Assembly: GCF_002086695.1 (NCBI RefSeq)
Contig: NZ_MVIH01000015.1
Coordinates: 1 to 64,000, forward strand
Direction of reading: 5' to 3'
DNA from: Mycolicibacterium rhodesiae
Lineage (GTDB): Bacteria; Actinomycetota; Actinomycetes; Mycobacteriales; Mycobacteriaceae
Length of the DNA stretch: 64,000 nucleotides
Shown here: piece by piece, positions 11,001 through 19,100 of the stretch
Layout: the number at the start of each line of letters is the position of its first letter
Position numbering within the stretch: the first letter of the stretch is position 1
The notes under the pieces: generated by a model
Databases searched by the model: none
What the model was told of the DNA's origin: nothing
The model's input: the letters and a program-made list of their open reading frames with translations, nothing else
Translations under genes and position numbers: made by a program

Positions 11001-11416
11001 TGCGCCACGACCGTGCCTACACCGGGTACGCGCCGACGGTCGACAACACCTGGCTGACCGCCTTCGCCCAGCGCACCCCGTTCGCGGAGGCTTTCAAGTT
11101 CGTCGGACAGGGACCAACGGGCACAAGCAGATTGCGCGCCGAGCTCAACAAGCTGCCGCGGCAAGAATGGCCCGGCCGCCTACAACATCTGATCTCCGAG
11201 CAGGTGAGCCTGATCTTGCGGCGCAGCATCGATCCGGACCGGCCGCTTTCCGAGTACGGGGTGGACTCGCTGGGGGCTCTGGAGTTGCGTACGCGCATCG
11301 AGACCGAGACAGGCGTGCGCTTGACGCCGAATGATCTTGCCGTCGGCACCATTCGGAGGCTGGCGGAGCTGCTGTGCGAACGGCTGGCACCGTCCAGCAG
11401 CGACGCGTCGGCGTAG
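5069..11416 (+). CDS. pks: Mas-like iterative type I polyketide synthase (KS-AT-DH-ER-KR-ACP)
   Basis: A 2,115-residue fully reducing PKS, close to the length of mycocerosic acid synthase (Mas) and Pks2/Pks5. ATG 5069 is chosen over upstream in-frame codons because GGAGAG lies 5 nt before it; ATG 5135 is an alternative. Domains: KS with DTACSSG (Cys about 200) and KTNAGH; AT with GQGSQW and GYSMGE (Ser about 644); DH with HSIRDVPLLP (His about 949) and HPALLD; ER with HSATGGVGQAA (about 1572); KR with GGLGGLG (about 1778); ACP with GVDSL (Ser about 2067). By family it would extend a FadD-activated fatty acid, possibly with methylmalonyl-CoA, to a methyl-branched chain. Odd points: the KS histidine motif reads EAHGPGTP rather than EAHGTGTP, and the DH motif has Asp in place of the usual Gly. 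Likely role here: acyl tail of the lipopeptide (inference). Confidence 0.92.
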   Translation: MVSFGAIDDRAGCSDPADPPAAMNATSPTPIAVIGMACRLPGGIESPEQLWEALLRGDDLVTEVPRDRWDNDEYYDPEAGVPGRTASKWGAFLDDVAGFDSEFFGITDDEAAAIDPQHRLLLETAWEAMEHAGLTPDTLKDSLTGVFTGLTHADYQTVSAHSGAMEGPYGFAGNTFSMAAGRIAYTLGLRGPALAVDTACSSGLLAVHMGCRSLSEGESDLVFAGGAYVMLDPRKYVAGTAAGHLSPTGRCRAFDAAADGYVAGEACAMVLLKRLPDALRDGDRILAVIRGTAANHDGHTVNISTPSAAAQSAVYRAALAAAVVDADSIGMIEAHGPGTPVGDPIEFASLSEVYGVSEPCALGSVKTNAGHSQSASGAVGLIKAILAVQHGAVPRNLHFSRLPDDLARIPTKLFVPQETTEWPISGLNPRRAAVSSYGVSGTNVHAIVEQAPAPESQANGSDDDSVAPVALLFPVSSTSAEQLRRTAGRLGQWVQTHDDVALPDLAYTLARRRAHRPVRTAVTARTRPELTRALRGVADGDAPYPAELGHGDRGPVWVFSGQGSQWARMGAELLATEPVFAATIAQIEPLVAEESGFSVTAAMTAADVVSGDAHLQPTVFAVQVALAATMAAYGARPGAVIGYSMGEVAASVVSGALTLEDGVRVVCRRAQLMAGIAGAGIMASVELPAKQVLSELTLGGIKDVVVGVVAAPESTVVSGAAATVRELMATWEERDVMVRQSLIDVAAHSPLVDPILDDLTQALAEITPRTPEVPFYSATGFDPREEPVCNNKYWAKNLRNTVRFAAAVRAALEDGYRVFAEMAPHPMLTHAIERAAATLDTPVATFAAMRREQAQPNGLRDLVAGLHSAGAAIDFAVPYPTGQLVDAPLPSWTHRRLWLERGDQESSTHGYSVSVHPLLGQHVRLQEEPERHVWQAEVGTETQPWLAEHSIRDVPLLPGAAYCEMALSAAHTVLGDAAEVHDIRFEHALLLDKHTTIGASATVRSPGLVDFIVESDEAGAQVRQASATLEATGEEQPSAYDICALLALHPRRRDGAEVRASMDQRGVQYGPAFSGLSAVHTGSDATDTVVAEVALPSKIRSQQSAYGVHPALLDACFQALAASPQVTAAGDGVLGLALGVRRLRLYASTRNARYCHTRITRVDSSEIEADLDVLDEDGAVLLRIHGLRCGTGESEEAQQERVLSERLLTIEWQPRQLPEPPHVDAGTWLLISTTATPTVLAASLADALKREDAQCTAMCWPRSADHAVHAGQLADNLRSGQVTGMVILTGPSETGPAETEFASRGGEYVQHLARIARELLQTPTQLPHLFVVTQAAQTVLAEDTPNLEQGGLRGLLRVIGAEHPHLRTTHIDVDDTVDAEQLTRHLFSGSDEDETAWRGGQWYTARMLPSPLAPDDRKITLADNEFDGVRLQIRTPGDLETLELVACERVAPGPGQIEVAVGVSSINFADVLVAMGLFPAIEGALPELGMDFAGVVTAVGPDVVDHRVGDRVGGFSANGCWGTFVTCDARLAATLPPGLTDHQAVAVATATATAWYGLHDQARISAGDKVLIHSATGGVGQAAIGVARAAGAEIFATAGSEERRQMLRDMGIKHVYDSRSTDFAEEIRRDTDGHGVDVVLNSLTGAAQRAGLELLAVGGRFVEIGKRDVYGNTRLGLFPFRRNLTFYYVDLALMSLSHPQRVGELLRTVNQLVADGDLPPAKYTEYPLAEAATAIRVMGAAQHTGKLLLDIPQTGTSRAVVPPEQATPFRNDGAYLITGGLGGLGLFLAEKMAIAGCGRIVLTSRSQPTLKSLETIELIRAMGADVVVHCGDIADPATAQRMVQAATATGLPVRGVLHAAAVIDDATLANITDELIERDWAPKAYGAWNLHAATAGEPLDWFCSFSSAAALVGSPGQGAYAAANSWLDAFTRWRRCQGLPATAIAWGAWSQIGRGTKLADTAGAIAPDEGAYALEMLLRHDRAYTGYAPTVDNTWLTAFAQRTPFAEAFKFVGQGPTGTSRLRAELNKLPRQEWPGRLQHLISEQVSLILRRSIDPDRPLSEYGVDSLGALELRTRIETETGVRLTPNDLAVGTIRRLAELLCERLAPSSSDASA

Positions 11417-11452
11417 CGGTAGGCGGTACAGGACAGGATTCTTGGGAGGATA

Positions 11453-12127
11453 GTGAACGCCGTTCTCAGAGTGGCCGCACTCGGCCTTGGTCAGCTGGTC
11501 GCGATCGGACTGTTGCTGTTCGTGTCGGCAGGCACCGTCGATTACTGGCAAGCCTGGCTGTTCTTGGCGGTGTTCGCAGTGACCGCCTGGCTGCCCAGTA
11601 TCTATCTTCAGATTACGAATCCTGTTGTTCTGCAACGACGAATGAAGAGCGGGCCGGTCGCCGAGGGCCGGACCGTACAGAAGATCGTGATGCTCGGCCT
11701 CTACGGCTCACTGGTGGCGATCTGCGTGGTCGGTGGTCTGGACCACCGCTTCGGCTGGTCTGCAGTACCGGCTGCGCTGTGCGTGATCGGTAGCGCACTG
11801 GCCGGCGCGGGCCTGGTCGTCACTGTGCTGGTCGCCATTCAGAACACGTACGCCTCCACAACCGTCCGGGTGGAGGCCGGCCAGCACGTGGTCAGCACCG
11901 GCCTCTACGGACTGGTGCGACACCCCATGTACACCGGCAACGTCCTGATCCTCGTCGGCCTGCCGCTCGCTGTCGGCTCATTCTGGGCGCTGGCGTTCGT
12001 CATGCCGGGGATTGCCGTACTCGCCACCCGCATCCACGACGAGGAGAAGCTGCTCGGCGACGAGTTGGACGGATATCGCGAGTACACCCAGAAGGTCCGG
12101 TCCCGCCTCATTCCCTACATGTGGTGA
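11453..12127 (+). CDS. Isoprenylcysteine carboxyl methyltransferase/PEMT-like membrane methyltransferase
   Basis: A 224-residue protein beginning at GTG 11453 after GGGAGGAT, 36 nt downstream of the PKS stop and so probably cotranscribed. Four or five hydrophobic helices are visible (about residues 8-28, 33-53, 70-88, 100-125, 150-180). The SAM-binding signature of the ICMT/phospholipid methyltransferase superfamily is present as VRHPMYTGN (about residue 160), followed by EEKLLGDELDGYREY. These integral membrane enzymes methylate carboxyl or amine groups of lipid-like substrates. The substrate here is unknown. Its place between the PKS and the NRPS operon makes methyl esterification of a lipopeptide carboxylate or modification of the acyl tail worth testing. 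Confidence 0.75.
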   Translation: MNAVLRVAALGLGQLVAIGLLLFVSAGTVDYWQAWLFLAVFAVTAWLPSIYLQITNPVVLQRRMKSGPVAEGRTVQKIVMLGLYGSLVAICVVGGLDHRFGWSAVPAALCVIGSALAGAGLVVTVLVAIQNTYASTTVRVEAGQHVVSTGLYGLVRHPMYTGNVLILVGLPLAVGSFWALAFVMPGIAVLATRIHDEEKLLGDELDGYREYTQKVRSRLIPYMW

Positions 12128-12185
12128 CGTACTGGATGACTCGTCATTGGCATCAGCAAGCTCGAGGAGACAAGGTGCGATTCAG

Positions 12186-13136
12186 GTGACCGATCTGCAG
12201 GTGCGAAAGATCCGATTCGCGTTCGCCGATTATCCGGTTCCCTTCAACTGGAATCCTTCCGATCCGGCGTTCTCCCTGGCAGCCAACGTGCTGTCGTTCC
12301 TGTTTCTGGCAATCGAGAAAATGATCAACGCAACGGTCCATGAGGCGTTGCCCACGATCACCGACCCCGAAATCGCCGACGAGGCTCTGGCGTTCGTCCG
12401 CCAAGAAGGCCAGCACAGCATGGCACATCGCCAGCACGCGAAAGCCCTCATCAAGGCTTACCCCGCCCTACGGGAGACCCTCGATGAAATCATGGCGGTC
12501 TATGACGATCTCACCGCCACGACCTCGGTGAAATATCGATTGGCGTACATCGCCGACCTGGAAGCAACCTTCACACCGACGTTCACAATGATGCTGAACA
12601 ACGCCGACACCTTGTTCGCACCCGGCGACGATCGCGTGGCCTCATTGTTTCTCTGGCACTTCGTGGAAGAAATCGAGCACCGCAGCTCAGCGCTGATCAT
12701 CTATGACGCCGTTGTCGGAGACCCCTGGTATCGCATGCGGATTGCGCCGCGGGTCTTCGGGCACGGCCAAGCGGTATTGGTGAAAGCCGCCGACAGCTTC
12801 AACAGCCGCATCCCGCTCGAGGAGCGAAAAGTAGACGCGATGTCGATATTCGGCAGCGAGTTGTGGAAAGCCGCACTCACCAAATGGGTTCCGTCCCTTC
12901 AGAAGTACCGGCCATTTGCGCCGTCCGAGCTCGGACCGACATATCGACTCTATTCCCACATCCCGATTCGTGAGCAGGTGGCCGTGGCCTACGGAGTCTT
13001 GCGGAGTCAGCTTCCCGGTCACAATCCCGCCAAACAGAAACTACCCCCGCTGGCAGCGCAATGGCTTGCCCGCTACGATGCGGGCTACGACGTCTCCCGC
13101 TGGTACTCCGCAGGTAATCAAACCTCGCGGGGCTAG
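12186..13136 (+). CDS. Predicted metal-dependent hydrolase (PF10118-type, ferritin-like helical fold)
   Basis: About 316 residues from GTG 12186, where family-like sequence (VTDLQVRKIRF) begins; upstream in-frame residues belong to another frame of the preceding gene. AGGAGA ends about 15 nt upstream, with a closer AAGG, so the exact start is uncertain. Mostly helical, with acidic/His motifs that could bind two metals: ATVHEALP, RQEGQHSMAHRQH and WHFVEEIEHRSSA. Families of this type are annotated only as predicted metal-dependent hydrolases and are common near mycobacterial lipid genes; some relatives may instead be di-iron oxygenases. It lies 58 nt after the methyltransferase and its TAG stop shares the bases CTAG with the convergent stop of the giant NRPS. 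Possible role in tailoring the acyl chain or peptide; unproven. Confidence 0.7.
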   Translation: MTDLQVRKIRFAFADYPVPFNWNPSDPAFSLAANVLSFLFLAIEKMINATVHEALPTITDPEIADEALAFVRQEGQHSMAHRQHAKALIKAYPALRETLDEIMAVYDDLTATTSVKYRLAYIADLEATFTPTFTMMLNNADTLFAPGDDRVASLFLWHFVEEIEHRSSALIIYDAVVGDPWYRMRIAPRVFGHGQAVLVKAADSFNSRIPLEERKVDAMSIFGSELWKAALTKWVPSLQKYRPFAPSELGPTYRLYSHIPIREQVAVAYGVLRSQLPGHNPAKQKLPPLAAQWLARYDAGYDVSRWYSAGNQTSRG

Positions 13137-16100
13137 CGGGCAGCGATCTGCTTGCCCAACTCTCGGACTGTAGGTGTGGCGAGAAAGGCTGGCAGTGTCA
13201 CCCGCGAATCGAAGGCGGTGTTGACGGCGGCGACCGTCTGCATCGCCGACAGTGAATCCCCACCCAGATCGAAGAACGAGTCGTCAATCCCGACAATATC
13301 CACACCCAACACGCGGGCGTAGATACTGCACAGGGTCTTTTCGACGTCGGTTACCGGTGCGCTGTAGCCCCGGTGCTCGATCTTTGGCGCAGTCCGCAGC
13401 GGCTGGTGATCCCGAAGCTCCAACGGAGCGAGGGGCTGGCCGACATCTGCAACCAGCGACGCCAACGACCGGTTCAATTGTTCGATCAGGCGCTGAATAC
13501 TGTTGTCGCCGAAGATATCTGCCCGATACTGGATTCGCAGCTCCAGCTCAGTGCCTGGCACCGCTTGTACCGTGAGTGGGTAGTGGTAGTAGTCACGGCT
13601 GTCGACGTCGGTGACATTCAACCCGTCCGCTCCCGACAACATCGACGTCTCGGCGGGATAGTTCTCAAACACAAAAACGGTGTCGAACAATTTTGACTGA
13701 CCGGCGATTCGATGAATCTCATTGAGCCCCAGGAACTCATGGTCGAGTGTGCGGCTTCGACTGTCCTGCAGTTGGTCGAGCAGCCCGGCAACGGTGGTCT
13801 CGGCCGCAATCCTCACGCGCATCGGTACCGTGTTGATCAGCAGACCCACCATCGAGTCCGCGCCGGTGATCTCGGGTTGCCGCCCCGCAACCACGACGCC
13901 GAAGGCGACGTCACGCTGACCCGTCATTGCAATGAGTAGCTGCGTCCAGGCAGCCTGCAATACAGTGCTGACGGTGGTGTGGCGCGAACGGGCCAGCTCG
14001 TTCAATGCCTGTGTCATCTCCTCCGAAACCCGAAGCGAGATCACGCTTCGGGGCCCAACTCCCACGTCTGGTGGGCCGACCAACGTCGGGGTGCCAAAAC
14101 CGTCAAGCACCTCTCGCCACGCTGAACGAGCGGCCGGCAGATCACGATCGGCCAGCCAGGTGATGAACCTGCGGTACGGCACGGCCGCCGGCAGGCGCTG
14201 CCCGTAATAGCCGGCGAACACTTCCTGCAGCAGGACAGTCGTCGACCAACCGTCGAGGAGGATGTGGTGATTGGTCAGCACGAGCCGGTGCTGATCGGGG
14301 GCAACACGGATCAACGCCGCCCGGAAAGCGCTCTGCGCAGCCAGATCACAGACCGCGGCGCGCTCCGCGGCGCTGAGCTGCGCGATCTTCCTATCGCGGT
14401 CCTCGGTCTCACGACTGACGTCGACGTACTGCCACGGCACCACCGGATTGGCGGGGATCACCTGGACCGGCTCCTGCCCGCCGGGTTCGCAGAACCGTGC
14501 CGCCAGGTTCGGATGTCGCTGTACCGCTGCCTGCACCGCTTCCTGCAGCCGGTACCGATCGAGCCGACCGTTCAGCGTGACGCTCATCTGCACGGCGTAC
14601 ACGTCGTCGCCTGAACTGTGAGCGACGCTGGCGTGGAACAACAATCCCTGCTGGAGCGGTGTCAGCGGCAGGACATCGGCGACTTCATGTTCCTGACACA
14701 GATCGTCGATCTGCTGCTGAGTCAGTCGCGCAGGAGCGATGTCCGAGGGCGTCAGTCCCCCACCGCCGCCATGCACATGCGCGCAGATACCGGCCAAGGC
14801 GTCGAACCAAAGCTCGGACAGGCGGGAGACCTGTGCATGGTCCAGAGCCGATAGCGCCCAGGTCCAGCCGGCCCGAAGGCGCGGGCCGTCAACGGTTTCC
14901 ACGGTGCCGGCGTTGAGCTCGACGGTATGCATCAGCGGCATCGGGACGGCGGAGGCAGCACCAATCACCTTCCAGCCGTCCGCTCGGATCTCCCAGAAGT
15001 CGCCGGATACCTGGCCGCCACCGCCGCTCATCCGGCCTAGGTAGTTGAACCCTATCGTCGGGTCAGCTCCGCCCAGGTCCACATCATTGTTGAGGTAGCG
15101 CAGCAGTCCATAGGTCAACCCCTCGGGCAGCGCGCGGAGCTGCTCCTTGGCGTCCTTGATGATCGGGCCGAGCTCCGCATCGCCGGCGAGCACCTGGCCC
15201 CAGTCCAGTCCCCCGACCGCGAGCGATATTGGGTACTTGGTGGTGAACCACCCAACCGTGCGCGAAAGGTCTACGTCAGCCACCTCTTCTTGGCGTCCGT
15301 GCCCCTCGGCGTCAATGACTACCGGTGCGCCTGCGATGCCTAGAAATTCGGTCAACGCCAACCCGTACGCGATCAGCAGGATGTCATTGACCCCGGCATG
15401 GAACGCGGCAGGAACTTCGCCGAGCAGCATTCTGGTGGTCTCGCTGTCTAGTTCCACCGACAGGCTGCCGGCGTTGGCATAGGTGTCGACCACAGGCTGG
15501 ACCGCCGGCAGTGGCGGGGGTATCGCCGCGATGTCCCGCCAGCGCTGAACCTGGTCCACAACCTCGGGGTGGTATGCGCGCTCGGTCAGGATCGACGCCC
15601 ACCGAGCGAACGATGTCCGGGGGGTGTGCAGCTCGACGGGCTGACCGCCGTGAATTTGCGCCCAGGCGAGGTTGAAGTCCTCCAACAGGATTCGCCACGA
15701 GACGCCATCGACCGCCAGGTGGTGGGCGATCATCAGCAGCTGACCCGTAGGGACCGCCCACAGCGCACTGACCATTGCCCCGGTCGCCGGATTCAGCCGC
15801 GATCGGGCCTTGGTGACGGCCTCGTCTGACAGCACGTCGACCGTGTGCAGGCAAGTGCGAGCGTTCACAGATCCGGGCTCAGGCACGATCAGCGACCAGC
15901 CGCCGACGCCGTCGTCGTCGACCCGCATCCGCAGCATCGCATGCCGGTCCAGTACGGCTTGCAGCACCACCAGCACGTCGTCCTCGGTGACACCGACCGG
16001 CGCCTGGATCAACACGGTCTGGTTGAACTGATCGACCGGACCCTGAACGTCGTGCAGCCACTGGATGATCGGCGTCGCGAGCAACGGGCCGACGCCCTCG

Positions 16101-19100
16101 TCGATCACATCGGTGTCGCCGTCGGCGAGGGTCGCGACCCGGGCCAGCCCAGCCACCGTCTGTTCGACGAAGATGTCACGCGGCCGGCAGAGCACTCCAG
16201 CCGCGCGCGCCCGCGCGACCACCTGCATCGACAAGATGCTGTCGCCGCCGAGTTCGAAGAACGATTCGTCAACGCCGACCCGTTCCAGCCCGAGAACCTG
16301 CGCATAGATACCAGCCAGAACCTCTTCCATCGCATCAGAGGGAGCACGGTAGGAATTGACGTCCTGATAGTCCGGCGCCGGCAGAGCCTTGGTGTCGAGC
16401 TTGCCGTTAACCGTGAGTGGTAGCGCGTCAATGGCCACCACGACCGAGGGAACCATGTACGACGGCAACCGCTCACCGAGTGCGGCACGCACGGCGGCCG
16501 GGTCGACCTCGCCGGTGACGTAGCCGACCAAACGCTTATCTCCGGGGCGGTCCTCGCGGGCGATCACCACGGCCTGCACGACACCGTCCAATTCATTGAG
16601 CGCGGACTGGATCTCGCCGAGTTCGATCCGGTACCCGCGAATCTTGACCTGCTCGTCGGAACGCCCCATGTACCGAAGCTCGCCATCAGCACCCCACGCC
16701 ATCAGGTCGCCGGTCCGATACATGCGCGCCCCCGGCTCCCCGAACGGGCAGGCCACAAACCGGGTCGACGACAACCCGGGCCGGCCGATGTATCCATCGG
16801 CGACGCCAGCGCCGGCGACGTACAGCTCACCGACTACGCCGGCCGGCACCGGCCGCAGCAGGGTGTCGAGGACGAAGAAGCCGAGATGGCCCAGCGGCAC
16901 ACCGATGGGGCTGACGGCGCTGTCCGCATCGCCGGCGACAATCTCCCGGAAGGAAGCATGCACGGTCGTCTCCGTGATGCCGTACATGTTGATCAGCCGC
17001 GGCGTGCCGGGTGGATGATTCTCCAGCCACGCCCGCATCTTCTGTGGTTCAAGCGCTTCCCCGCCGAACACCACGGTCTCGAGCTTCAGCTGGGAGCCGA
17101 GCTCGGGATTCGCCGCGTCGGCGGTCTGCAGTGCGTAGAACGCTGACGGGGTTTGACTCAAAACACCGACCTGCTCCGAAACCAGCAGGGCATGCAGGTC
17201 TTCCGGCGAGCGCACCACCGCGTCGGGTACCACGACCACGCGGCCGCCGTAGAGCAGCGCGCCCCAGATCTCCCACACCGAGAAGTCGAACGCCAGGGAA
17301 TGGCACTGCGACCAGGCTAGCCCGGTCATGTCCATATCGGCGTCCAACGTCTGCAGCAGACGGATAACGTTTCGGTGCGGAATCGCCACGCCCTTGGGAG
17401 TTCCCGTAGTTCCCGAGGTGTAGATGATGTAAGCAACATCGTCGGGATGCGCCTGGGCTACTACGGCACCGGGATCGGCCGCCCCGTGAAACAGATCGTT
17501 CGTGTCGATCACCGAAAGAGCTTGTCCGTCAAGCAGTTCAGCGAGCGCAGTGGTGGTGACTGCTGCGACCGGCTTGGCATCGCTGAGCACGAACTGGCGC
17601 CGCACGTCGGGTACCGACGGGTCGATCGGCACATACGTGGCGCCGGTCTTCACCACTGCCACCATCGCGACGATCGCATCAGCCGACCGCGGCAGCAACA
17701 GCGCCACGCGTTGTCCCGGCCCGGCTCCTCGGCCGGCCAACACGCGCGCCGCTCGATCGGTCGCCTCGTCGAGCTCGCGGTACGTCATCGACACGCCTTC
17801 GAAGCTGACCGCCAACGCATCCGGCGTGCGCGCCGCCTGTGCGGCGAACAACGATGCGATCGTGTCCGGGGTGCTCACCGACTGGCTCAGGACCGCGCGG
17901 TTGCCGATCTGGTCGAGGTGCGCGCGCTCAGCGGGATCAAGAACATCAAGCGCCGACATCTGCTGTGCCGGATCGCCGGTCATCTCGGCCAGCACCCTCT
18001 GCAGCCGATCTACCAGGTTCTCGATCCTGACAGCGTCGAATACGTCAGTGCGGAATTCGACGGCGCCACCGATGCCGGCGGGTTCGCCGTCGTCGGTCCA
18101 GCGCTCCGCCAGATTGAAGGTGAGGTCCATGCGCGCGGTCTTGGTGTCCACCGCCATCGGTTCGACGTGCAACTCACCCAACGACAACCCGGCGGCGTCG
18201 CCGGCCTGCCAGCCAAAGTTCTGCCAGGCCAACACCACCTGCACCAGCGGGTGATGCGCCATGCTGCGGGTCGGCTTGAGCCGCTCGACCAGTACCTCGA
18301 ACGGCACATCCTGATGCTCGTAGGCGGCCAGACTGCGCCGGCGCACCTGGGCCAGGAGTTCGGCGAACGAGGGGTTTCCAGACAGGTCGACACGCAATAC
18401 CAAGGTATTGACAAAGAACCCGACCAGCTCATCAAGTGCGGTGTCCCCGCGTCCGGCGATCGGGAAGCCCACCGCTACATCATTGTTCGCGGAGAGATTG
18501 GACAGCAGCACCGCGAGAGCGGTCTGAATCACCATGAAGGGCGTCGCGTTGTTTTCGCGAGCCACTCGGCCCACTTGCTGCTGTAGTTCGGCCGGCCACT
18601 CCACATCGACTCGGGCGCCGCGGTAGTCGGCTACCAACGGGTAGGGGCGATCGGTGGGCAACTGTACCTGCTCGGGCATCCCCGCCAGGGCCACTTCCCA
18701 ATAAGCCAGTTCCGCTGAGATGCGGCTGTCGATATCGTCCAGATCGCCCAGTTGCGACCGCTGCCACAGCGTGAAGTCGACGTACTGCACCGCAAGGTCA
18801 GCCCAGCCGGGAGCTTCATCGGCCGACCGGCTGGCATAGGCAACGCCCAGATCCCGCACCAGCGGTGCGATGGACCAGCCGTCCGCGGCGATGTGGTGCA
18901 CGACGGCCACAAGCACGTGCTCATCGCCGGCAACGCGGAAAAGCCTGGCCTGCATGGGAATTTCGCTTGACAGGTCGAAGGTGTAGCGCGTCGTCGCATC
19001 GATCGCGTCGGCGAGCTCGTTCTCCGACCAGTCGGTGGCATCAATCACGGCCCAGCCGAAATCGGCAGCCTCGGTGGGCACGATGAGTTGTTGCGGTACG

